NCBI GenBank assembly: GCA_937871645.1
Contig: CALMPZ010000073.1
Location: forward strand, 1 to 5,231
Reading direction: 5' to 3'
DNA: 5,231 nucleotides
Source: an uncultured Polymorphobacter sp.
Lineage (GTDB): Bacteria > Pseudomonadota > Alphaproteobacteria > Sphingomonadales > Sphingomonadaceae
Below the pieces are notes generated by a model, which did no database searches, was not told the DNA's origin, and was given only the letters and a program-made list of their open reading frames with translations. Of the stretch, positions 1 to 4,903 are shown one piece after another; position 1 is the stretch's first letter; each line of letters begins with the position of its first letter. The position numbers were made by a program, and so were the translations under genes.

Positions 1-19
1 GCTGCGGCCGCCGCGAAAC

Positions 20-96
20 TGGTGCGCCCGAAGGGAATCGAACCCCCGACCTGCGGTTTAGGAAACCGTCGCTCTATCCGGCTGAGCTACGGGCGC
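20..96 (-). tRNA. tRNA-Arg, anticodon CCT
   Basis: This is a 77-nt cloverleaf on the minus strand with CCA encoded in the DNA (+ strand TGG at 20-22). The 7-bp acceptor stem pairs GCGCCCG (96-90) with CGGGCGC (30-24). The D stem is GCTC/GAGC, and the T arm has a five-pair stem around TTCGATT, two of the pairs being G-U. The seven-base anticodon loop TTCCTAA places CCT at 62-60, which reads the arginine codon AGG. The anticodon stem shows one A-C mismatch at its outermost pair. The tRNA lies 55 bp downstream of the DUF1178 gene on the same strand, so it may be processed from the end of that operon transcript or have its own promoter in the gap. I see no clear promoter for it. Confidence 0.97.
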
Positions 97-118
97 ACAC
101 GGATTGTCACTAGGGTTT

Positions 119-145
119 GGCGCCCGAGCCGTCAACGCGGGCGCC
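119..145 (-). repeat. GC-rich inverted repeat between the operon end and tRNA-Arg
   Basis: GGCGCCCG (119-126) and CGGGCGCC (138-145) form a perfect 8-bp stem around an 11-nt loop, starting 7 bp past the stop codon of the DUF1178 gene. An overlapping 12-bp palindrome GCGGGCGCCCGC sits at 137-148. No T-tract follows on either strand (minus continues AAACCCTAG), so it is not a standard intrinsic terminator. It could be a U-less terminator, a 3'-end stabilising hairpin or a processing signal ahead of the tRNA. In DNA this GC-rich, chance formation is possible. Confidence 0.3.
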
Positions 146-151
146 CGCCGC

Positions 152-577
152 TCAGCTGTCGCGGGCGCGGCGCGTGGCGAACGGCAGCGGCGCGATATCG
201 ATGCCGTCTTCGACCAGCGCAGCGGCTTCGACCAGGCTGGCCTCGCCGTAAATGGCGCGCTTGGGCGTGTCGCCGAAATGCACGGCGCGGGCCTGATTGG
301 CGAAGTCGGTGCCGACATAATCGGCATTGGCTTCGACTTCGGCCTGCAGCTTTGCCAGCGCGGCAAGTGTAGCCTTGGCGTCGACCGGCGCAACATCGGC
401 CTTGCGGTTGCCTTTGGCAGGGACGGCAGGGGCCATCGCCGCTTTGCGGACGTTGCTGTCTTCGCAGATCGGGCACGCGACCAAGCCGCGCGCCGCCTGC
501 GCTTCGAAATCGTCGGTCGAGCCGAACCAGGCTTCGAAGACATGGTCGCGGCGGCACGCCAGATCGAAAACGATCAT
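152..577 (-). CDS. DUF1178 family protein, putative zinc-binding
   Basis: A 141-residue cytoplasmic protein of the DUF1178 family; its biochemical role is not established. The N-terminus shows the family pattern MIVFDL-C8-xxx-H12, followed by the segment WFGSTDDFEAQ (17-27) and the pair C35-P-I-C38. The spacing C8/H12 and C35/C38 suggests a small zinc ribbon (inference). The family's C-terminal signature appears as H100-F-G and IYGEAS (109-114). The start at 577 is chosen because the conserved N-terminus begins exactly there, and because it overlaps the stop of the upstream amidase gene in an ATGA (574-577), which implies translational coupling. Upstream in-frame codons only extend into the amidase gene and give a low-complexity Arg/Gly shadow. 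It is the last protein gene of the comF-grxC-nit run. Confidence 0.93.
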   Translation of the reverse strand: MIVFDLACRRDHVFEAWFGSTDDFEAQAARGLVACPICEDSNVRKAAMAPAVPAKGNRKADVAPVDAKATLAALAKLQAEVEANADYVGTDFANQARAVHFGDTPKRAIYGEASLVEAAALVEDGIDIAPLPFATRRARDS

Positions 578-1416
578 GCCCCCGTCTCGCCAACCGGCGC
601 CAGCGTGAACGGCCGGGCATGCACCAGCGCTGGAATCCGCGCGCGGGTGTCGGTGACGGCGGCGAAGTCGATGTCGCAAATCGCGGTGCCCGCCGCCTCG
701 CCCATGTCGAGCAGCACCTCGCCCCACGGGTCGATGACCAGCGAGTGGCCATAGGTCGCGCGGCCATCGGCGTGTTCGCCGGTCTGTGCCGCCGCCACGA
801 CAAAGCTGCCGGTTTCGATGGCGCGGGCGCGCAGCAGGGCGTGCCAGTGCGCCTTGCCGGTCGGCCGGGTGAACGCCGCCGGCACCGTCAGCAGTTGCGC
901 GCCGGCATTGGCGAGTGCCGCGAACAGTCCGGCAAAGCGCAAGTCGTAGCAGATCGCGAGCCCGAGCCGCGCCCAGGGTGTATCGACGACGACGGCCTCG
1001 GCGCCGGGGCGATAGGTCGCCGACTCGCGGTGGCGCTCGCCGGTCGGCAGGTCGACGTCGAACAGATGGATCTTGTCATAGCGCGCGCGAATTTCGCCCT
1101 GCGCGTCGATCAGGAAGCTGCGGTTGGCAAGGCGTTCATCATCCACACGGATGGCGAGCGATCCGAGTTGGACCCAGACGCCATGTTGCTGCGCCGCCGC
1201 ACGCACCGCTGCGAGCACAACGTCATCGGCCTCGGTACGGACGTTGGCCATGATGCGCGTGCGGTCGCGGTCGAGCAGTCCCGACATTTCGGGCGTCAGC
1301 ACGAGTTGCGCGCCGCCGGTCGCCAGTTCGGCAATCGCCGCCACCAGCATTGCGGCGTTGGCGGACGCGTCGATGCCCGAATTGGTCTGGACGACACCGA
1401 GGCGCAACTGGCTCAT
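574..1416 (-). CDS. Nit1-like carbon-nitrogen hydrolase (probable deaminated glutathione amidase)
   Basis: A 280-residue member of the nitrilase superfamily, a cytoplasmic amidase. The catalytic triad is visible: Glu43 in TPEMSG, Lys115 in YDKIHLFD and nucleophile Cys156 in AICYDLRF, with Glu131 in ESATYRPG as the likely second glutamate. The segment AFTRPTGKAHWHALLRARAI (181-200) followed by ETGSFVVAAAQTGEH and YGHSLVIDPWG (222-232) closely follows the Nit1 subfamily, whose known activity is hydrolysis of deaminated glutathione, a side product of transaminases. Omega-amidase (Nit2) is the main alternative, but the Nit1 signature and the adjacent glutaredoxin favour the former. The start at 1416 forms an ATGA overlap (1413-1416) with the grxC stop, and its own 3' end overlaps the DUF1178 start the same way. 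Length is normal. I am sure of the family and fairly sure of the substrate. Confidence 0.93.
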   Translation of the reverse strand: MSQLRLGVVQTNSGIDASANAAMLVAAIAELATGGAQLVLTPEMSGLLDRDRTRIMANVRTEADDVVLAAVRAAAQQHGVWVQLGSLAIRVDDERLANRSFLIDAQGEIRARYDKIHLFDVDLPTGERHRESATYRPGAEAVVVDTPWARLGLAICYDLRFAGLFAALANAGAQLLTVPAAFTRPTGKAHWHALLRARAIETGSFVVAAAQTGEHADGRATYGHSLVIDPWGEVLLDMGEAAGTAICDIDFAAVTDTRARIPALVHARPFTLAPVGETGA

Positions 1417-1670
1417 AGGCCGAGCAGCGGGTCAAGCCCGCCACGCTGATCAAGCGCGGCCAGGTCATCCGAGCCGCCGATCGCCACGCCGTCGATGAAA
1501 ATCTGCGGCACCGTCGTGCGACCGCTGCTGCGTTCGATCATCTCGCTGCGCTTGGGGCCGCCCATGCTGATGTCGATTTCCTCGAACTCGACGCCCTTGC
1601 GCTTGAGCAGCGCCATCGCCCGCGTGCAATAGGGGCAGAAGAATTTGGTATAGACTTCGATCCGCGCCAT
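1413..1670 (-). CDS. grxC: Glutaredoxin 3 (GrxC), dithiol type
   Basis: An 85-residue thioredoxin-fold oxidoreductase that reduces disulfides and glutathione mixed disulfides using GSH. The active site is C12-P-Y-C15 after the first strand (IEVYTKFF). The cis-proline loop TVP (53-55) begins TVPQIFIDG, and GGSDDL (65-70) binds glutathione. Ser67 stands where E. coli Grx3 has an extra, non-catalytic cysteine (GGCDDL). The frame is open to an earlier ATG at 1733, but the 21 extra residues have no glutaredoxin homology. The ATG at 1670 gives the canonical N-terminus and length and is preceded by a GAGAG Shine-Dalgarno-like stretch. It lies 64 bp below comF and overlaps the start of the amidase gene by 4 bp. 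Confidence 0.97.
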   Translation of the reverse strand: MARIEVYTKFFCPYCTRAMALLKRKGVEFEEIDISMGGPKRSEMIERSSGRTTVPQIFIDGVAIGGSDDLAALDQRGGLDPLLGL

Positions 1671-1679
1671 CCACGCTCT

Positions 1680-1710
1680 CCCGCAAGTTTCTCTTGGCCC
1701 GCAAAGTTTC
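1680..1710 (-). repeat. Imperfect direct repeat in the grxC leader
   Basis: In the 64-bp gap between comF and grxC, read on minus, GAAACTTTGCGGG (1710-1698) is followed after six bases by GAAACTTGCGGG (1691-1680). The two copies differ by one T. They lie about 19 bp apart, close to two helical turns, and 10 bp upstream of the grxC start codon. They could be tandem binding sites for a regulator or an RNA-level element, or a local duplication. There is no independent support for a function. Confidence 0.35.
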
Positions 1711-1734
1711 AGCCAGCCGCTGTCAGCAAGCACA

Positions 1735-2490
1735 TTATGTCATGCGGTCGGCGTCGCGCACAACCCGCGCCCAGGTCAGTATATGCACGCGCCGCGCGCC
1801 CTTGCGCAACAACAGTCGCGCGCAGGCCTCTGCAGTCGCACCGGTGGTCATCACATCGTCGATCAGCACGATGTTGCGACCACGCACCATTTCAGGGCGC
1901 GCCACCTTGAAGACGCCGCGGACATTGGCGGCACGGCGGCTGCGGCTCATGCCGCGGCTGCGCGGCGTGGCGCGCACGCGCAGCAACGCATCGACCGCGA
2001 CATCGAGCCCGCGCGCCTTGGCGATGCGCCCCGCCAGCAGCGCCGACTGGTTGAAACCGCGTCGCAGCAGCCGCCAGCGATGCAGCGGCACCGGCACCAG
2101 CAGCGGATCATCATCGAGCAACTCCGCGCCGGCGCGCAGCATCGCCGCCGCCATGACGCGCGCCAGATGTTCGCGGTCGCGGTTCTTGAAATTGAGCAAA
2201 ACGATGCGCCCGGTGTCGGCATAGGCCATCGCGGCGCGCGCCTTTGTGTATTTCGGCGGCGTTGCAAGGCACGCCCCGCACCGCGCCGCCGGGCCGAGAT
2301 CGAACTCGAACGGCAGCCCGCAGCAATCGCACAGCGGCGCGGTGATGAAGCGCAACCCGTCCCAGCATGTGGCGCAATATTGCAGGTCGCCGGGCACGAT
2401 GCACCCGCAACCGGGGCAGCGCGCCGGCAGCACCAGATCGACCAGCGCGCGCAGGCCGGTGCGAGGCAGGGCAAGGGCAGTCGCCAACAT
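1735..2490 (-). CDS. comF: ComF family protein (zinc ribbon plus phosphoribosyltransferase fold)
   Basis: A 251-residue ComF/GntX-type protein. The N-terminal zinc-binding region has ten cysteines in the first 74 residues (C25-x2-C28-x-C30, C39-x2-C42, C54-x-C56-C57, C71-x2-C74). The type I phosphoribosyltransferase domain follows: VPVPLH at 132-137, RGFNQSALLA from 144, and the PRPP-binding loop IVLIDDVMTTGAT at 207-219. Known roles in the family are DNA uptake during natural transformation (ComFC) and carbon acquisition from DNA (GntX). An enzymatic reaction is not established. The usual S/T-Q-x-x-L stretch is here PRSRGMSRSRR without the glutamine. The start at 2490 gives the expected short N-terminus before the cysteines. 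It is first in the minus-strand run and divergent from the NDUFAF5-like gene. The stop is TAA at 1737-1735. Confidence 0.95.
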   Translation of the reverse strand: MLATALALPRTGLRALVDLVLPARCPGCGCIVPGDLQYCATCWDGLRFITAPLCDCCGLPFEFDLGPAARCGACLATPPKYTKARAAMAYADTGRIVLLNFKNRDREHLARVMAAAMLRAGAELLDDDPLLVPVPLHRWRLLRRGFNQSALLAGRIAKARGLDVAVDALLRVRATPRSRGMSRSRRAANVRGVFKVARPEMVRGRNIVLIDDVMTTGATAEACARLLLRKGARRVHILTWARVVRDADRMT

Positions 2491-2506
2491 CGCGCCAGCC
2501 TAGCGC

Positions 2507-2512
2507 ATTATC
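2507..2512 (-). promoter_or_regulatory. Possible -10 element of the comF promoter
   Basis: On the minus strand GATAAT (2512-2507) matches the sigma70 -10 consensus in five of six positions and lies 16 bp upstream of the comF start codon, which would give a very short leader of about 10 nt. No good -35 hexamer is found at 16-18 bp (the best are CAGTTT- or GCAGTT-like). AT-rich hexamers are scarce here, which makes the match more notable, but it remains a single motif. Confidence 0.35.
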
Positions 2513-2575
2513 GCCGCCTGCCTATGTGAAACTGCAGCATTGGAAACCGCGGCGCGACTGGTTAGGGCAGACGCC

Positions 2576-3346
2576 ATGGACGCCATCCCCGAATTGTTCG
2601 ACCGTCACCGCCGCCGCGCGCTGCGTGGTCGCGCTGCGGCGCGCTACGCCGACCATGCGTTTCTGAAAGACGCGATGGTCGACGATATCGTTGCGCGCGT
2701 CGCCGACACCGGCAAGTGCTTCGCGCGCGTGCTCGACCTTGGCGCGCATGACGGCCGGCTCGGTGCGCGCATCGGCGGCGACTGGACGGTGACCGTCGAT
2801 GCCGCCGCCGCGTTCAAGCCAACGCTCGTCGCCGACGAAGACGCGCTGCCGTTCGCCGATGACAGCTTTGACTTGATCGTCTCGGCGGGCAGCCTGCACA
2901 ACGTCAACGACCTGCCCGGCGCGCTGATCCAGGTGCGGCGGGCGCTACGCCCCGGCGGCATGTTCATCGCGGCGTTCGTTGCGGGCGAAAGCCTGTTGCA
3001 GCTACGCCATGACCTGATCGCCGCCGATGACGCGGCGACCGGTCGTGTCGGTGTCCGCGTCGCGCCGATGATCGATGTGCAAGGTGCGGCGGGACTGCTT
3101 CAGCGTGGCGGCTTTGTCTCGCCGGTCGCTGAAATCGACAGCTTTACCGTGCGTTACGCCGGGCTGTTCGCGCTGTTGGCCGACTTGCGCGGCATGGGTG
3201 AAGCCAATGCGCTGGCGTCGCGGTTGCCGCTGCGCCGTGACGTGCTCGCCGATGTGGCGGCGCGCTTCGCCGACCGCGCCGACGCCGATGGCAAAACGAA
3301 CGTGCCGGTGCAGATCATCACGCTGACGGCGTGGAACGCCGGCTAG
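2576..3346 (+). CDS. NDUFAF5-like SAM-fold protein (putative complex I assembly hydroxylase/methyltransferase)
   Basis: A 256-residue class I SAM-dependent methyltransferase fold. Motif I is VLDLGAHDGRLG (52-63), the acidic strand region is VTVDA (72-76), and LVADEDALPFADDSFDLIVS (84-103) holds motifs II-III. The order SLHNVNDLPGAL, RPGGMF, LLQLR, LLQRGGF, ADLRGMGEAN (202-211) matches mitochondrial NDUFAF5 and its alphaproteobacterial homologues rather than generic methyltransferases. NDUFAF5 hydroxylates an arginine of complex I subunit NDUFS7 (NuoB in bacteria), so a role in respiratory complex I maturation is inferred. The residue before VNDLP is Asn109 where the human protein has Trp. The C-terminus ends at WNAG, shorter than human. 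The ATG at 2576 is preferred over TTG at 2540 because FDRHRRRALRGRAA is the family N-terminus and AGGG lies 8 bp upstream of it. It is convergent with the NUDIX gene. Confidence 0.92.
   Translation: MDAIPELFDRHRRRALRGRAAARYADHAFLKDAMVDDIVARVADTGKCFARVLDLGAHDGRLGARIGGDWTVTVDAAAAFKPTLVADEDALPFADDSFDLIVSAGSLHNVNDLPGALIQVRRALRPGGMFIAAFVAGESLLQLRHDLIAADDAATGRVGVRVAPMIDVQGAAGLLQRGGFVSPVAEIDSFTVRYAGLFALLADLRGMGEANALASRLPLRRDVLADVAARFADRADADGKTNVPVQIITLTAWNAG
3343..3346. other. Shared palindromic stop CTAG of two convergent genes
   Basis: The NDUFAF5-like gene stops with TAG at 3344-3346 on plus and the NUDIX gene with TAG at 3345-3343 on minus. Together they form the palindrome CTAG, so the two coding regions overlap by 4 bp. 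There is no space for a dedicated terminator between them; each transcript must end inside the opposing gene. Confidence 0.9.
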
Positions 3347-3690
3347 ACCAGCAGGTTGAGCAGCCCGAGCAGCGGGCGATCGGCCGGCGGCATGTCGAGC
3401 CCGAACAATTCCGGCGGCCGCACCCAGCGCACCCCCTGCCCGGCCATTCCGCGCGGCACGCCCTGCCATTTGCGGATGGCAAACAGCAGCAGCACGAGCT
3501 GGAATTCGTCATAGGCGTGGCTGGCAAAGCCGGCGGGCGCGAGGCACGACTGGTGCACGCCGATGCCGAGCTCTTCCTCAAGCTCGCGCACGAGTGCCAT
3601 TTCGGGGCTTTCGCGGGGCTCGATCTTGCCGCCGGGGAATTCCCATTGGCCCGCCAGATGCTTGCCTTCGGGGCGCTGCGCGACCAGCAC
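3343..3690 (-). CDS. mutT: MutT-type NUDIX hydrolase ((deoxy)nucleoside triphosphate pyrophosphohydrolase), 5' end uncertain
   Basis: The NUDIX box is complete: G21-x5-E27-x7-R35-E36-L-E-E39-E40-L-G-I, preceded by WEFPGG (16-21). Later HAYDEFQLVLLLF (59-70 region) and WVRPPEL resemble the MutT/8-oxo-dGTP diphosphatase group, which removes oxidised nucleotides from the pool with divalent metal. The coordinates use the first conventional start in this frame, GTG at 3690, giving 115 residues. That is probably too short: the codons immediately upstream encode LLHVVAAALIDADGR, the first beta strand and turn of the fold, and no ATG, GTG or TTG occurs in frame between 3690 and the accA stop. The true protein is likely about 140 residues. 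It lies directly downstream of accA on the same strand and is probably cotranscribed with it. The family is certain; the exact reaction is inferred. Confidence 0.88.
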   Translation of the reverse strand: MLVAQRPEGKHLAGQWEFPGGKIEPRESPEMALVRELEEELGIGVHQSCLAPAGFASHAYDEFQLVLLLFAIRKWQGVPRGMAGQGVRWVRPPELFGLDMPPADRPLLGLLNLLV

Positions 3691-3772
3691 GCGCCCGTCG
3701 GCGTCGATCAGCGCGGCGGCAACGACATGCAGCAGCGGCAGCCCGGCGCGACCGGCGGGCAGCGACGGGCAT
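3691..3772 (-). other. Probable 5' coding extension of the NUDIX gene with a disrupted start
   Basis: Read in the NUDIX frame, this stretch encodes PSLPAGRAGLPLLHVVAAAL and then IDADGR, the N-terminal strand expected in MutT proteins. An ATG at 3772-3770, 13 bp below the accA stop, lies in the adjacent frame because it is followed by CCC (3769-3767). With two instead of three C bases the ATG would read straight into the NUDIX frame and give a 142-residue protein. The alternative without a lesion is a non-canonical CTG, for example the one at 3789-3787 that overlaps the accA stop as CTGA. No strong ribosome binding site precedes either. Confidence 0.6.
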
Positions 3773-3785
3773 TCAGGGAGGTCGC

Positions 3786-4736
3786 TCAGACCAGCCGCCC
3801 CATGGCCAGGAACTTGGCACGGCGGCCAGCACGCAACTCGGCCGGCGACTGGCCTTCAAGGCCCGCCAGCTCGGTCGCCAGCGCTGCACCGAGATTTGCA
3901 ATCGCCTCGGCCGGCGCGCGGTGGGCGCCGCCGGGTTCGGCGACAATGCGGTCGCTGACGCCGAGCTTGAGCAGGTCGGCAGCGGTTAGCTTCATCGCCT
4001 CGGCAGCTTCGGCAGCGCGTGCAGCCGCCTTGTCATCGCCGCGCCACAGGATCGACGCGCAGCCTTCGGGCGAAATCACCGCATAGACGGCGTTTTCAAA
4101 CATGACGATGCGGTTGGCCGCCGCCAGCCCGATGGCGCCGCCCGACATGCCTTCGCCGACAATCGCGGCGATCATCGGCACCGGCAGGTCGAGGCTGGCC
4201 TGCGTCGCGCGGGCAATCGCTTCGGCCTGGCCGCGCGCTTCGCCTTCGGCACCGGGATAGGCACCGGCGGTATCAACCAGCGTAATCACCGGCAGCCCGA
4301 AGCGCCCGGCCAGCTCCATCAGGCGGATCGCCTTCCGATAGCCTTCGGGGCGCCCCATGCCGAAGTTGTGCTTGACGCGCGACGCGGTGTCGGCGCCCTT
4401 TTCATGGCCGATGACCATCACCGAGCGGCCATTGAAACGTCCCATGCCGCCGATGATTGCCGCATCCTCGGCGAAGCCGCGGTCGCCCGACAGCGGCGTG
4501 AATTCGGTAATCAGCGCTGCGACATAATCCTTGAAATGCGGGCGTTCGGGGTGGCGCGCAACTTGCGTACGCTGCCACGGCGTCAGCTTTGAGTAGAGCG
4601 CCGCAGCCGCCTTGTCGGCGCGCGCATCGAGCTTGGCGGCCGCCTTTTCGCCCGTCGGCGTGCCGGTGGCGCGCAGTTCCGCCGCGCGGGCAGCGGCCTC
4701 GGCGAGCGGTTTTTCAAAATCGAGGTAGGTTGTCAT
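3786..4736 (-). CDS. accA: Acetyl-CoA carboxylase carboxyltransferase subunit alpha
   Basis: A 316-residue AccA, the usual bacterial length. With AccD it transfers the carboxyl group from carboxybiotin to acetyl-CoA to make malonyl-CoA, the committed step of fatty-acid synthesis in the cytoplasm. Diagnostic segments in order: YLDFEKPL (4-11); [11 protein letters not shown] (62-72); [19 protein letters not shown] (96-114); [13 protein letters not shown] (124-136); [20 protein letters not shown] (155-174); the oxyanion-hole-type GEGMSGGA (194-201); and [12 protein letters not shown] (220-231). The ATG at 4736 gives the canonical [10 protein letters not shown] start; the frame stays open 83 codons further upstream, but those residues are not AccA-like. 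A GGCGGA stretch precedes the ATG closely. It is divergent from chaA and followed by the NUDIX gene. Confidence 0.98.
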   Translation of the reverse strand: MTTYLDFEKPLAEAAARAAELRATGTPTGEKAAAKLDARADKAAAALYSKLTPWQRTQVARHPERPHFKDYVAALITEFTPLSGDRGFAEDAAIIGGMGRFNGRSVMVIGHEKGADTASRVKHNFGMGRPEGYRKAIRLMELAGRFGLPVITLVDTAGAYPGAEGEARGQAEAIARATQASLDLPVPMIAAIVGEGMSGGAIGLAAANRIVMFENAVYAVISPEGCASILWRGDDKAAARAAEAAEAMKLTAADLLKLGVSDRIVAEPGGAHRAPAEAIANLGAALATELAGLEGQSPAELRAGRRAKFLAMGRLV

Positions 4737-4765
4737 GGTCCGCCATGTCTGGAGCGTAGCGGATT

Positions 4766-4795
4766 GCGTTACCGCAGCACGTCGCAAGGCGTCAA
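4766..4795 (-). promoter_or_regulatory. Possible accA promoter
   Basis: On minus, TTGACG (4795-4790) matches the -35 consensus in five of six positions. At 18 bp spacing it is followed by a weak -10, TAACGC (4771-4766). Transcription would start near 4758, about 22 nt before the accA ATG. The -35 is convincing and the -10 is not, so the call is tentative. Confidence 0.35.
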
Positions 4796-4807
4796 TGCGC
4801 GTGCTGC
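4774..4807. repeat. Inverted repeat flanking the putative accA -35 element
   Basis: GCAGCACG (4774-4781) and CGTGCTGC (4800-4807) are perfect 8-bp inverted copies separated by 18 bp, inside the divergent accA/chaA region. The interval between the arms contains the TTGACG hexamer proposed as the accA -35. The geometry would suit a dimeric repressor binding both arms, but an 8-bp match in GC-rich DNA can be chance, and the sequence matches no operator I recognise. Confidence 0.35.
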
Positions 4808-4862
4808 ATCGCAGCGACGGCCATCCTGCTGTTGCGCGACCTGATATTCCGCGCCAGAACGA

Positions 4863-4883
4863 CCCGCGGAATTCGTTCCGGGG
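4863..4883 (+). promoter_or_regulatory. Hairpin with TTCG loop in the chaA leader
   Basis: CGGAA (4867-4871) and TTCCG (4876-4880) pair around a TTCG tetraloop. Skipping a bulged G at 4866, CCC (4863-4865) pairs with GGG (4881-4883), for eight base pairs in all. CATTTTA follows (4885-4891), then the chaA Shine-Dalgarno GGGGGA at 4893-4898. The UUCG loop is an unusually stable RNA loop when closed by C-G; here the closing pair is A-U, so the stability gain is limited. The element may be a leader hairpin or a weak terminator/attenuator in front of chaA. The T-run is only four long. Confidence 0.4.
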
Positions 4884-4903
4884 GCATTTTACGGGGGATT
4901 TGA

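Noticed and set aside
104..754. 216-codon open frame on plus
   Set aside because: Antisense to the DUF1178 and Nit1-like genes; its residues show no family pattern, and long opposite-strand frames are expected in GC-rich DNA.
619..1449. 276-codon open frame on plus
   Set aside because: It lies opposite the amidase gene, whose catalytic motifs are intact on minus. The product is a His/Arg/Gly-rich shadow.
1783..2529. 248-codon open frame on plus opposite comF
   Set aside because: ComF is clearly coded on minus (cysteine clusters, PRPP loop); the plus frame is a Gln/Arg/His-rich shadow.
2513..2575. Plus-strand promoter for the NDUFAF5-like gene
   Set aside because: A TATGTG hexamer at 2523 has no matching -35 at normal spacing; too weak to annotate.
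3331..4086. 251-codon open frame on plus
   Set aside because: Spans two unrelated minus-strand genes, NUDIX and accA, as their complement; no recognisable domain.
4737..4903. Manganese (yybP-ykoY) riboswitch upstream of the antiporter
   Set aside because: The conserved loop sequences of that class are not visible in the leader; only a small bulged hairpin is present.
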